Source: Thermoleophilia bacterium (GTDB lineage: Bacteria > Actinomycetota > Thermoleophilia > Gaiellales > JAICJC01). From it: DNA of 17,189 nt. The notes under the pieces are model-generated. The model had not been told where the DNA came from, searched no databases, and was given only the letters and a program-made list of their open reading frames with translations. This document shows, in pieces, positions 8,922-15,759 of the stretch (its first letter is position 1; every line of letters starts with the position of its first letter). Made by a program: the position numbers and the translations under genes. The stretch spans positions 1 to 17,189 of the forward strand of contig JAICJM010000071.1 of NCBI GenBank assembly GCA_025928435.1. Direction: 5' to 3'.

Positions 8922-8956
8922 GAGGCCCGCCGCAGGCTGCTGACCGGGATCCGCAC
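8918..8956 (-). CDS. Possible 12-codon leaderless mini-ORF upstream of the operon
   Basis: GTG 8956 opens a 12-residue frame (MRIPVSSLRRAS) that ends in TGA overlapping the ATG of the membrane-protein gene by 4 nt (ATGA). The GTG is 6 nt downstream of TAGTCT, the same geometry as confident leaderless starts in this window (12378, 14566, 15753). The peptide resembles nothing I know. It may load ribosomes onto a leaderless mRNA and hand them to the next gene, or be chance. Confidence 0.35.
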   Translation of the reverse strand: MRIPVSSLRRAS

Positions 8957-8962
8957 CGGCTG

Positions 8963-8968
8963 AGACTA
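8963..8968 (-). promoter_or_regulatory. Putative -10 TAGTCT for the minus-strand operon
   Basis: On the minus strand TAGTCT fits TANNNT. It lies 6 nt before the GTG of the 12-codon mini-ORF and 41 nt before the membrane-protein ATG. It is divergent from the proposed mqnC -10 with 34 bp between them. No clear -35 is visible. Confidence 0.42.
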
Positions 8969-9002
8969 CCGCCGGGCCGCGACCGGCGGGCCGGCGGTGG
9001 GG

Positions 9003-9008
9003 TACGCT
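9003..9008 (+). promoter_or_regulatory. Putative -10 TACGCT for mqnC
   Basis: TACGCT fits TANNNT and lies 9 nt upstream of GTG 9018, so transcription would begin at or very close to the start codon. This argues against the in-frame GTG at 8997, which is upstream of the hexamer. No -35 is obvious in the GC-rich spacer. Confidence 0.45.
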
Positions 9009-9017
9009 TGCCCTGCA

Positions 9018-10121
9018 GTGGCGGCAGTTGCCGAGACATCCGCGACGAGGGGCGTGCTCGACCGGGCGCTCTCCGGCGAGCGCATCAGCGACGAGGACGC
9101 GTGCACGCTTCTGCGGTCCCGCGACCTTGTCGCCGTCGGCCGGGCCGCGAACGAGCTGCGCAACCGCGCGGCCGAGCCGGGCGTGGTCACGTTCATCGTC
9201 GACCGCAACCTGAACTACTCGAACATCTGCTACACCGATTGCGAGTTCTGCGCCTTCTACCGCCGGCCCGGCGACGCCCGCGAGGGCTACGTGCTGCCGC
9301 GGGCGGTGATCTTCAAGAAGATCGAGGAGACCCTCGACCTGGGCGGGACGGCGCTCCTGATGCAGGGCGGCCACAACCCGGATCTGGGCCTCGACTGGTA
9401 CGAGGACCTGTTCCGGGCGATCAAGGCCCGCTACCCCATCCACCTGCATGCGCTCTCGCCGAGCGAGATCCAGCACATCGCCCGCAAGGCGAAGCTGACC
9501 CCGTCGGAGACGCTCGGGCGGCTGCGCGACGCCGGCCTCGACTCGCTCCCGGGCGGCGGCGCCGAGATCCTCGTCGACCGCGTCCGCAAGATCATCTCGC
9601 CGAAGAAGACCACCTCCGACGAGTGGCTGCAGATCATGCGCGCCGCCCACCGGCTGGGGATGAGCACCACCGCGACGATGATGTGGGGCCACGTCGAGAC
9701 GCTGGAGGAGCGGGTCGAGCACATGCGCCGCATCCGCGACCTCCAGGACGAGCTGCACGGCTTCCGGGCGTTCATCTCGTGGACGTACCAGCCCGATCAC
9801 ACGGCGCTCGCGCCCCAGGTCAGCTGGACGCCGACGAGCTTCGACTATCTGCTCATGCAGGCGGTGAGCCGGATCTACCTCTCGAACGTCGAGCACATCC
9901 AGTCGTCGTGGGTGACGCAGGGGATGAAGATCGGCCAGGTCGCGCTCGCCTTCGGCGCCGACGACATGGGGTCGATCATGATCGAGGAGAACGTCGTCTC
10001 GGCGGCCGGCACCACCCACCGGGCCTCGACCGAGGACTTCGTCCACACGATCCGGAACGCGGGCTACCGCGCCCGCCAGCGGGACACGCTCTACCGCCCC
10101 GTCCGCGACCACGCCGCGTAG
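9018..10121 (+). CDS. mqnC: Dehypoxanthine futalosine cyclase MqnC (radical SAM)
   Basis: MqnC cyclises dehypoxanthine futalosine to cyclic dehypoxanthinyl futalosine, a later cytosolic step of the futalosine menaquinone pathway. The 367-residue protein carries CX3CX2C at Cys71, Cys75 and Cys78 (CYTDCEFC), SLPGGGAEI, and the MqnC-like segment ISWTYQPDHTAL. It is clearly paralogous to MqnE in this window: the cysteine positions are identical and both share a GHVET-x-EERVEH stretch. The SWTYQPDHTAL segment argues against CofH of F420 biosynthesis. Start GTG 9018 follows a -10-like TACGCT; GTG 8997 would add seven residues overlapping the promoter. The SRPBCC gene follows after 5 nt, suggesting one transcript. 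mqnE and mqnA lie 6 kb away, on the other side of a minus-strand operon. Confidence 0.92.
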   Translation: MAAVAETSATRGVLDRALSGERISDEDACTLLRSRDLVAVGRAANELRNRAAEPGVVTFIVDRNLNYSNICYTDCEFCAFYRRPGDAREGYVLPRAVIFKKIEETLDLGGTALLMQGGHNPDLGLDWYEDLFRAIKARYPIHLHALSPSEIQHIARKAKLTPSETLGRLRDAGLDSLPGGGAEILVDRVRKIISPKKTTSDEWLQIMRAAHRLGMSTTATMMWGHVETLEERVEHMRRIRDLQDELHGFRAFISWTYQPDHTALAPQVSWTPTSFDYLLMQAVSRIYLSNVEHIQSSWVTQGMKIGQVALAFGADDMGSIMIEENVVSAAGTTHRASTEDFVHTIRNAGYRARQRDTLYRPVRDHAA

Positions 10122-10126
10122 CGGCC

Positions 10127-10540
10127 ATGCGAGTGACCGTCATGGGCACGTGCCCGGCGCCGCCGGAGGTCGTGTGGGAGTGGATCGCCGATCCGCACAG
10201 ACACGTGCGGATGCTGCCCGACGAGGTGCGCAACGGCCGGGTGCTCGAGAACGGCGACATCGCGTGCGACGTGGCCGCGATGGGGCGGGCCGAGCAGATG
10301 GTCGTCCGCATCGTGGAGACGGACCCGCCGTGGCGGCTGGTCGAGCGGCGGGTGGACGGCAACCGGGAGGGGATGTCGGTGTTCGAGCTCGAGCGCGAGG
10401 GCGAGCATGCGACCCGGGTGACGCTCACCTCGGAGGTTGAGCTGCCGCGGCTGATCGCGACCGTCGCGTCCGGCCCGGTGCGAAACGCGCTCGCCGCCCA
10501 GCTCCGCAACCTGGCGGCCCTGGTCGCGGCGGGGGAGTAG
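10127..10540 (+). CDS. SRPBCC-fold (polyketide cyclase/START-like) small protein
   Basis: The 137-residue protein has the usual length and shape of SRPBCC proteins. It begins with a beta strand and small helix (VTVMGTCPAPPEVVWEWIADPHRHVRM), followed by alternating strands (MVVRIVETDPPWRLVERRV, ATRVTLTSEVEL), and ends in a long helix (about residues 108-134). This fold binds hydrophobic small molecules; some members are cyclases or lipid carriers. The start is only 5 nt after mqnC, so the two are probably co-transcribed. A role with hydrophobic menaquinone intermediates can be imagined, but nothing in the sequence proves it. ATG 10127 keeps the first strand; ATG 10142 would cut into it. No Shine-Dalgarno sequence is visible. 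Confidence 0.78.
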   Translation: MRVTVMGTCPAPPEVVWEWIADPHRHVRMLPDEVRNGRVLENGDIACDVAAMGRAEQMVVRIVETDPPWRLVERRVDGNREGMSVFELEREGEHATRVTLTSEVELPRLIATVASGPVRNALAAQLRNLAALVAAGE

Positions 10541-10555
10541 CTCCGCCGGCGCCGC

Positions 10556-11767
10556 GTGCGACGCCTGCTGAGACATCGCGACGCCCGCCTGCTGGTGGCC
10601 GGCCAGACGCTCTCCGTGTTCGGCGACCGGGCGATGTTCCTCGCCCTCGGCGTGTGGGTGAAGGAGCTCACCGGATCGAGCGCCGCGGCCGGCCTGATCT
10701 TCTTCGCCTACACGGCGCCTGGGCTGATCTCGCCGCTCTACGGCACGGTCGTCGACCGGGTGCGGGCGCGCCGGCTGATGATCGGCCTGAACGTTGCCGG
10801 CGCCGTCGTGCTCGTGCCGCTCGTGGGCGTCCACGGCCGCGGGCAGCTGTGGGTGATCTATCTCGTGACGCTCGTCTACGGTGCGATCGCCTGGATGTTC
10901 TACTCCGCCCAGTCGGCGTACCTGACCCGCCTCTTGCCGCCCGAGCTGCTCGGCGACGCGAACGCGACGCTGCAGGCCACCGGCGAGGGCATGCGCCTGT
11001 TCGCGCCGCTCGCCGGCGCCGGGCTCTTTGCCGCGTTCGGCGGGCCGACGGTGGCCGCGCTGGACGCGGCCACGTTCGTCGTCGCGGCGCTCGCGCTCCT
11101 CGCCGTGCGCCACCGCGAGCTCCGGCCCCCGCCGCCCGAGCACCACCTGCGGGCGCAGGTGGCGGCCGGCGCGCACCACATCGCCGCCTCACCGGGGCTG
11201 CTGCGGATCGTGACGGCGACGGCGGTCGTCATGCTGGTGGTCGGGTTCACGGAGACGCTCGTCTTCTCGGTCATCCAGCACAGCCTGCACCGCTCGCCCG
11301 CCTTCTTCGGCGTGCTCAGCTCGGCCCAGGGGCTCGGCGCGGTCGGCGGCGGCATCGTGGCGGGCCTGATGCTGCGCCGGCACGGCGACGGCCGCGTGAT
11401 GGGGCTCGGCATGCTGCTCTTCGCGATCGGGGCGGCGTCGATGCTCGTCCCCCGCGCCGGCGTCGTCCTGGCCGGCTTCGTCGTCGCCGGGTGCGGCGTG
11501 TCGTGGGCCGTCATCGGCTACACGACGGCCGTCCAGCTGCGCACGCCGGCCGCGCTCCAGGGCCGCGTGAGCTCGGCCGCCGACGTGCTCGTGGGCGTGC
11601 CCCAGACCATCTCGGTCGCGCTCGGCGCCGGCCTGATCGGGATCGTCGACTACCGGATGCTGATCCTCCTCATGGCCGCGGTCACCGTCGCCTGCGGCGC
11701 CTACCTCGCGACCGTGCATTTGCCGCCTCCAAGAGACGGCCTCGTGCCCGTGACCGAGGGTCGATAA
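10556..11767 (+). CDS. MFS transporter, exporter-like (MFS_3 type)
   Basis: This 403-residue integral membrane protein has about twelve hydrophobic segments and the MFS loop 2-3 motif as GTVVDRVRARR (about residues 63-73). The N-terminus (RRLLRHRDARLLVAGQTLSVFGDRAMFLALGVWV) is typical of the EntS/macrolide-efflux branch, which exports small molecules by proton antiport. The substrate cannot be told. GTG 10556 lies 15 nt after the SRPBCC stop and gives the expected short cytoplasmic lead; no Shine-Dalgarno sequence is seen. It may belong to the mqnC-SRPBCC transcript. Its TAA stop is the first three bases of the proposed dedA -10. Confidence 0.88.
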   Translation: MRRLLRHRDARLLVAGQTLSVFGDRAMFLALGVWVKELTGSSAAAGLIFFAYTAPGLISPLYGTVVDRVRARRLMIGLNVAGAVVLVPLVGVHGRGQLWVIYLVTLVYGAIAWMFYSAQSAYLTRLLPPELLGDANATLQATGEGMRLFAPLAGAGLFAAFGGPTVAALDAATFVVAALALLAVRHRELRPPPPEHHLRAQVAAGAHHIAASPGLLRIVTATAVVMLVVGFTETLVFSVIQHSLHRSPAFFGVLSSAQGLGAVGGGIVAGLMLRRHGDGRVMGLGMLLFAIGAASMLVPRAGVVLAGFVVAGCGVSWAVIGYTTAVQLRTPAALQGRVSSAADVLVGVPQTISVALGAGLIGIVDYRMLILLMAAVTVACGAYLATVHLPPPRDGLVPVTEGR

Positions 11768-11770
11768 CCT
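11765..11770 (+). promoter_or_regulatory. Putative -10 TAACCT for the DedA gene
   Basis: TAACCT fits TANNNT, begins with the stop codon of the MFS gene and ends 7 nt before ATG 11778. A leaderless transcript is predicted. No clear -35 is visible. Confidence 0.4.
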
Positions 11771-11777
11771 CCCGCGG

Positions 11778-12368
11778 ATGGAATCGGTCACCCACCATCT
11801 GCAGACGTTCATCGCCAACCACGGCCTCGAGGCGGTGTTCGTCCTGATGGTGCTCGAGAGCGCCTGCATCCCGGTGCCCAGCGAGGTCACGATGATCTAC
11901 GCCGGCTACCTGGTCTCGCAGGGGAGCATGAGCTTCCTCGCCGCCGTGATCGTGGGCACGATCGCCAACCTGGTGGGCTCGCTGATCGCCTGGGCCGCCG
12001 GCGCCTACGGCGTGGACGCGTGGCTGATGCGCACCGAGCACAACCGCCGCCGGGTCGCCAGGGCGCACGAGTGGTTCGAGCGCTACGGCACGCCCACGGT
12101 GTTCTTCGCCCGGCTGCTGCCGATCATCCGCACCTTCATCTCGCTCCCGGCCGGGGTGGCGCGGATGCCGCTCGGGCGCTTCTCCGTGCTGACCGTGCTC
12201 GGGACGCTGCCGTGGTGCATCATGCTGGTCGCCGTCGGCGACGTCGCCGGGAACAGGTGGGACGAGTGGCACCGCCGCTTCGGCTACCTGGACTACGTCG
12301 TCGTGGTCGCCGCGGTCGCCGTCGCGGCCTGGCTGCTACTGCGTCAGCGGCGTGCAGCCCATCAGTAG
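11778..12368 (+). CDS. DedA-family membrane protein
   Basis: DedA (SNARE-associated/VTT) proteins are inner-membrane proteins implicated in scrambling or recycling lipid carriers such as undecaprenyl phosphate and in membrane homeostasis. The 196-residue length is normal. The family signatures are present: Glu27 with PVPSE (32-36) in the re-entrant region, and FFARLLPIIRTFISLPAGVARM (109-130) with Arg112 and Arg118, needed in characterised members. A last membrane segment (about 168-187) precedes a basic tail. It lies just before a sugar aminotransferase, and a carrier-lipid recycler is sensible near surface-glycan genes. ATG 11778 is 10 nt after the MFS stop, without a Shine-Dalgarno sequence. 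The TAG stop is part of the next -10 hexamer. Confidence 0.92.
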   Translation: MESVTHHLQTFIANHGLEAVFVLMVLESACIPVPSEVTMIYAGYLVSQGSMSFLAAVIVGTIANLVGSLIAWAAGAYGVDAWLMRTEHNRRRVARAHEWFERYGTPTVFFARLLPIIRTFISLPAGVARMPLGRFSVLTVLGTLPWCIMLVAVGDVAGNRWDEWHRRFGYLDYVVVVAAVAVAAWLLLRQRRAAHQ

Positions 12369-12371
12369 AGT
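12366..12371 (+). promoter_or_regulatory. Putative -10 TAGAGT for the aminotransferase gene
   Basis: TAGAGT starts with the dedA stop codon and ends 6 nt before GTG 12378, the tightest leaderless geometry in this window. No -35 is evident. Confidence 0.45.
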
Positions 12372-12377
12372 GATCGG

Positions 12378-13487
12378 GTGCCGGTACCCCTGATGGATAT
12401 CCGCGGGCAGTACGCCGACCTCCTCGACGACGTCAAGCGCAGCGTGTGCGAGGTGATCGACTCGGGCCGCTTCATCCTCGGCCCGAACATGCGGGCGCTC
12501 GAGGAAGAGATCGCCGCGGCCACCGGCGCCTGCCACGCCGTCGCGGTGGGGAACGGCACCGACGCGCTCGTCCTCAGCCTCGAGGCGCTCGGGATCGGCC
12601 CCGGCGACGAGGTCATCACGACCGCCTACACGTTCTACGCCACCGCCGAGGCCATCGCCCGGGCCGGCGCGACGCCGGTCTTCGCCGACATCGAGCCGGG
12701 CACGTTCAACCTCGACCCGGCGGCGGTCGACGCCGCGGTGACGGAGCGCACGCGCGCGATCGTGGCCGTGCACCTCTACGGCGGCCCGGCCGACATGACG
12801 GGGCTGCGCGAGGTCGCCGGCCGCCATGGCCTGGCCGTGATCGAGGACGCCGCCCAGGCCTTCGGCGCCACCCTGAACGGCCGCAGCGCGGGCAGCTTCG
12901 GCGATCTGGCCACGTTCTCGTTCTTCCCCACCAAGAACTTCCCCGCCTTCGGCGACGCCGGCATGGTCGTCTCCGGCAGCGCCGACCTGGCCGATCGCGT
13001 CCGGCTGCTGCGCTTCCACGGCTCCCGCGAGAAGCGCCGCTTCGAGCTGGTCGGGACGAACTCGCGCATGGACGAGATCCAGGCGGCCGTCCTGCGCCGC
13101 TTCCTGCCCGAGGTGGCAGGCTGGAACGCCGGCCGCCGGGCCGCCGCCGAGCGCTACCGCGCGCTCGGTCTGGGCGACCTCGTCGAGCTCCCCGTCGAGG
13201 CGACCGGCGCCGAGCACGTCTACCACCTGTACGTCGTGCGCGCCGCCGCCCGCGACGAGCTGGCCCGCGCCCTCACCGAGGCCGGGATCGGCTGCCGCGC
13301 CTACTACGAGGTCCCGCTCCACCTCCAGCCGGTGTTCGCACATCTCGGGTACCGCCGCGGCGACCTGCCGGAGACCGAGCGGGCGGCCGACGAGGGCCTG
13401 GCACTGCCGATGTTCCCGACGCTCGACGAGTCAGCCCAGACCGAGGTCGTCGCGGCCGTGCGGGCAGCGGCGCTGGCGGCTGCGTAG
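12378..13487 (+). CDS. DegT/DnrJ/EryC1/StrS sugar aminotransferase
   Basis: This PLP enzyme of 369 residues would transfer an amino group, usually from glutamate, to a keto-sugar nucleotide for a surface polysaccharide or glycosylated metabolite. It shows the family order: VPLMDIRGQY at the N-terminus, GNGTDAL (59-65, phosphate binding), EDAAQAFGA (156-164, PLP-contacting Asp157), SFFPTKN with the Schiff-base Lys186, and NSRMDEIQAAVL. The usual aromatic-rich stretch after the lysine reads FPAFGDAGMV, a minor variation. The regiochemistry (C3 or C4) and sugar cannot be told from sequence alone. GTG 12378 begins exactly at the conserved MPVPLMD start. A DUF354 gene follows, supporting a glycan context. 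The TAG stop begins the next -10 hexamer. Confidence 0.93.
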   Translation: MPVPLMDIRGQYADLLDDVKRSVCEVIDSGRFILGPNMRALEEEIAAATGACHAVAVGNGTDALVLSLEALGIGPGDEVITTAYTFYATAEAIARAGATPVFADIEPGTFNLDPAAVDAAVTERTRAIVAVHLYGGPADMTGLREVAGRHGLAVIEDAAQAFGATLNGRSAGSFGDLATFSFFPTKNFPAFGDAGMVVSGSADLADRVRLLRFHGSREKRRFELVGTNSRMDEIQAAVLRRFLPEVAGWNAGRRAAAERYRALGLGDLVELPVEATGAEHVYHLYVVRAAARDELARALTEAGIGCRAYYEVPLHLQPVFAHLGYRRGDLPETERAADEGLALPMFPTLDESAQTEVVAAVRAAALAAA

Positions 13488-13490
13488 CGT
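13485..13490 (+). promoter_or_regulatory. Putative -10 TAGCGT for the DUF354 gene
   Basis: TAGCGT begins with the aminotransferase stop codon and ends 9 nt before GTG 13500. This is the fourth plus-strand case of a stop codon inside a TANNNT hexamer. Motif and position only. Confidence 0.38.
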
Positions 13491-13499
13491 CCCGCCGGC

Positions 13500-14516
13500 G
13501 TGCGCGTCTGGGTCGACCTCACCAACTCCCCCCACGCGGTCATCTTCGCGCCGCTCGTGCGGCGGATGCAGGCCCGTGGGGACGACGTGGCGGTCACGGC
13601 GCGGGCGTACGCGCAGACCCTGGAGCTGCTCGAGCTGCACGGCATCGAGCACACCGTCATCGGCCACCACGGCGGCGGGTCGCGCGCCGGCAAGGCCCGG
13701 GCGGCGGCCAACCGCGTGCGGGAGATGGTGCGGTTCGGCCGGCGCGGGCGGTTCGACGTCGCCATCGCCCACGGCTCCACCGATCTGCCGATGGCCTGCC
13801 GGCTGCTGCGGGTGCCCAACACGACGATGTTCGACTACGAGTTCGCGACGCTCCAGCACTCGCTCAACTGCCGCCTCGCGAACCGCGTGCTCGTCCCCGA
13901 CGCGGTCCCGCCCGCACGGCTGCGTCGCTTCGGCGTCCGCCCGCCCCGCCTGGTGCGCTACCCGGGCCTGAAGGAGGAGTACTACCTGGCGGGCTTCGAG
14001 CCCGACCCGGCGGTGCCGCGGTCGCTGGGCCTGGACGGGAGCCGCATCGGCATCGTCCTGCGCCCGCCGGCGGACGTCGCGCTCTACCACCGCTTCTCCA
14101 ACCCGCTCTTCGACGCCGTGCTCGAGCGGGTCGGTCACCGCGACGACGTCATCTCGGTCGTGCTGCCCCGCACGCCCGCGCAGGGCGCCCGCATCCGCGC
14201 GCTCGGGCTGCCGTCCGTCGTCGTCCCGGAGCACGCCGTGGAGGGCGCAAGCCTCGTCGCCGGAGCCGACCTGGTGGTGAGCGCGGGCGGGACGATGAAC
14301 CGCGAGGCGGTCGTCCTGGGGACGCCGGTCTACACGACGTTCGCCGGCCGGCTGGGCGGCGTCGACGAGCGGCTGGTGGCCGAGGACCGGCTGCGGCCGC
14401 TGGTGTCGGCCGAGGACGTCCTGATCGAGCGCAAGCGCCCGCTGCCCCCCGCGCACGGCTTCCGCGACCCCGATCACCTGCTCGCGCTGGCGCTGACGGG
14501 CCTGGCGAAGGCATAA
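13500..14516 (+). CDS. DUF354 family protein, GT-B glycosyltransferase-like
   Basis: The 338-residue protein begins with RVWVDLTNSPHAVIFAPLVR and continues with VTARAYAQTLELLELHGI, characteristic of DUF354. This family is found in archaea and bacteria, is GT-B/UDP-GlcNAc 2-epimerase-like, and is often encoded beside surface-glycan genes. The C-terminal half has the nucleotide-sugar-type motif VVSAGGTMNREAVVLGTPVY (about residues 258-277). Its biochemical role is not established; it could transfer or epimerise a sugar. GTG 13500 is directly followed by the first beta strand, so the start is well supported. It lies 12 nt after the aminotransferase and probably acts in the same pathway. The stop is followed by a double palindrome before the LysR gene. 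Confidence 0.86.
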   Translation: MRVWVDLTNSPHAVIFAPLVRRMQARGDDVAVTARAYAQTLELLELHGIEHTVIGHHGGGSRAGKARAAANRVREMVRFGRRGRFDVAIAHGSTDLPMACRLLRVPNTTMFDYEFATLQHSLNCRLANRVLVPDAVPPARLRRFGVRPPRLVRYPGLKEEYYLAGFEPDPAVPRSLGLDGSRIGIVLRPPADVALYHRFSNPLFDAVLERVGHRDDVISVVLPRTPAQGARIRALGLPSVVVPEHAVEGASLVAGADLVVSAGGTMNREAVVLGTPVYTTFAGRLGGVDERLVAEDRLRPLVSAEDVLIERKRPLPPAHGFRDPDHLLALALTGLAKA

Positions 14517-14518
14517 GC

Positions 14519-14548
14519 GGGGACAGTCCCCATCCGGGGACTGTCCCC
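14519..14548. repeat. Double 13-bp palindrome GGGGACAGTCCCC / GGGGACTGTCCCC
   Basis: Two 13-mers, at 14519-14531 and 14536-14548, are separated by ATCC. Each is a near-perfect palindrome around its central base, and the second is the reverse complement of the first, so the 30 bp can fold as one long or two short hairpins. It fills the gap between the DUF354 stop and the LysR -10, where a -35 should lie. It could be an operator, a REP-like element or a bidirectional hairpin. No T-tract follows. Confidence 0.85.
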
Positions 14549-14553
14549 ACGGA

Positions 14554-14559
14554 TAAGAT
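14554..14559 (+). promoter_or_regulatory. Putative -10 TAAGAT for the LysR gene
   Basis: TAAGAT is the strongest -10 match in the window and ends 6 nt before ATG 14566, predicting a leaderless transcript. The -35 position (about 14531-14536) falls inside the double palindrome, so a protein bound there should affect transcription. Confidence 0.5.
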
Positions 14560-14565
14560 GTCCTT

Positions 14566-15480
14566 ATGGACCTGCGGCAGCTGCAGACGTTCGTCGAGGT
14601 GGTCGAGCGGGGCTCGTTCTCGGCGGCGGCCGACGCGCTGGGCGTGACCCAGCCGGCCGTGAGCCAGCAGATCCAGACGCTCGAGCGGATGCTGGGCGAG
14701 CCGCTGATCGACCGTTCCGGGCGCCGCGCCGCGCCGACCGACCGGGGCGAGGTGCTCCACCGGTACGCCCTGCGCATGCTGGCCCTGCGCGACGAGCTGG
14801 CCCGAGATCTCGCCCAGGACTCCGACCAGCCGACCGGGCACCTGATCGTGGGCGCCTCCACGGGCCCGGGGGAGCACGTGCTGCCACAGCTCCTGGGCGG
14901 CTTCCGCGCCGCCCATCCCCGGGTCGAGGTGACCCTGCGGGTCGATGCGACCGGGTCGGTGATCGACCGCGTGCTCGACCGCGACCTCGAGCTCGGCGTC
15001 GTCGGCGCCCGCCGCAGCCATCGCGCCCTCGAGTTCGAGCCCTTCCTGCGCGACCGGGTCGTCCTGGCCGTGCCCGCCGGCCACCGCTTCGCGGGCCGGA
15101 CCGTGACCCTGGACGAGCTCGTCCGCGAGCCCCAGGTGGTCATGCAGACGGGCGCCGGCATCCGCAGCGTGATCGAGGACGAGCTGCGCGGGGCCGGGGT
15201 GCGCGTCCGCGACCTGAACGTGGCGATGGAGGCCGGCCTCCAGGAGTCGGCCAAGTCGGCGGTCGAGGCCGGCTACGGCGTCTGCTTCTTCTCCTCGCTG
15301 GCCGTCCAGAAGGAGCTGCGGCTGGGGACGCTCGCGACGGCCGAGGTGGCCGGGCTCGACCCCGCTCGCGACTTCTACTCGGTGCGCCTCGCGACCCGCA
15401 GCCGCCGGCGGCTCACCGACGCGTTCCTGGCGTGGTGCCGCGAGCGCCTCTCCGCGGACTTCGCGACCGCTTTCCCGTAG
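14566..15480 (+). CDS. LysR-family transcriptional regulator
   Basis: The 304-residue protein has the usual LysR length. The N-terminal winged helix-turn-helix is clear (DLRQLQTFVEVVERGSFSAA, then AAADALGVTQPAVSQQIQTLE, about 20-40), followed by a linker helix. The effector-binding domain starts near residue 90 (TGHLIVGASTGPGEHVLPQLLGGF) and runs to about 295. The type resembles CysL/CbbR-like regulators, but the ligand is unknown. LysR proteins usually regulate a divergent neighbour. Here no divergent gene exists: the upstream gene is co-directional, and the downstream gene is convergent with 9 nt between stops. The double palindrome overlapping its own promoter region suggests autoregulation or a distant regulon. 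Confidence 0.93.
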   Translation: MDLRQLQTFVEVVERGSFSAAADALGVTQPAVSQQIQTLERMLGEPLIDRSGRRAAPTDRGEVLHRYALRMLALRDELARDLAQDSDQPTGHLIVGASTGPGEHVLPQLLGGFRAAHPRVEVTLRVDATGSVIDRVLDRDLELGVVGARRSHRALEFEPFLRDRVVLAVPAGHRFAGRTVTLDELVREPQVVMQTGAGIRSVIEDELRGAGVRVRDLNVAMEAGLQESAKSAVEAGYGVCFFSSLAVQKELRLGTLATAEVAGLDPARDFYSVRLATRSRRRLTDAFLAWCRERLSADFATAFP

Positions 15481-15489
15481 ACCGGATCG

Positions 15490-15753
15490 TCAGGCGGCGC
15501 TGCCGCGCCAGTCGTCCAGGTCGGTCCAGAAGCTCGACCGCAGGGCGTCGGAGAGCCGGTCGTCGGTATGGGCGGCGTTGAAGACGTTGTGGGCCGTGTC
15601 GGCGCACACCTCGAGCTCGCTCAGCCGCACCGATCCGAGCGCGAGGACGATGTCGTGGGGGAGCTGCAGCTCGTCGGCCGTGTAGTGCTTGAAATGCAGG
15701 TCGGGTGCGCGGTCGAGCAGCTCCGGCCAGTCGGGGCAGGTGCGCGTCGCCAT
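15490..15753 (-). CDS. Small hypothetical protein, 87 residues
   Basis: I do not recognise this protein. It is acidic overall, predicted soluble, with no signal peptide or membrane segment, and has two cysteines (near residues 6 and 50) and several tryptophans (PDWPELL, SSFWTDLDDW). It has ordinary amino-acid composition, unlike the arginine-rich shadow frames of this GC-rich DNA. Its ATG is exactly 6 nt downstream of a TAGACT hexamer, the same leaderless geometry as its neighbours. Both points support a real gene. It lies just after the Wzz-like gene on the same strand and convergent with the LysR gene. A functional link to either is not shown. Confidence 0.72.
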   Translation of the reverse strand: MATRTCPDWPELLDRAPDLHFKHYTADELQLPHDIVLALGSVRLSELEVCADTAHNVFNAAHTDDRLSDALRSSFWTDLDDWRGSAA

Positions 15754-15759
15754 CGGTGG

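Noticed and set aside
8997..9020. mqnC start at GTG 8997
   Set aside because: The -10-like TACGCT lies downstream of it, and GTG 9018 matches the spacing seen at other genes.
6927..10112. A 1061-residue minus-strand frame joining sequence opposite mqnC to the membrane protein
   Set aside because: The upstream third is antisense to mqnC and has no domain character. The membrane protein starts naturally at ATG 8921, after a promoter-like hexamer.
9018..10121. The two radical SAM genes as F420 enzymes (CofG/CofH)
   Set aside because: Their ends and the QPDHT and HPENT segments fit MqnC and MqnE, and mqnA lies next to mqnE.
14519..14548. Double palindrome as an intrinsic terminator of the DUF354 gene
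   Set aside because: The hairpin could form, but no T-tract follows on either strand and it overlaps the next promoter. Termination is possible but not supported.
13431..15254. Long minus-strand frame opposite the DUF354 and LysR genes
   Set aside because: It is rich in Arg/Ser with no domain, and both genes on the plus strand are unambiguous.
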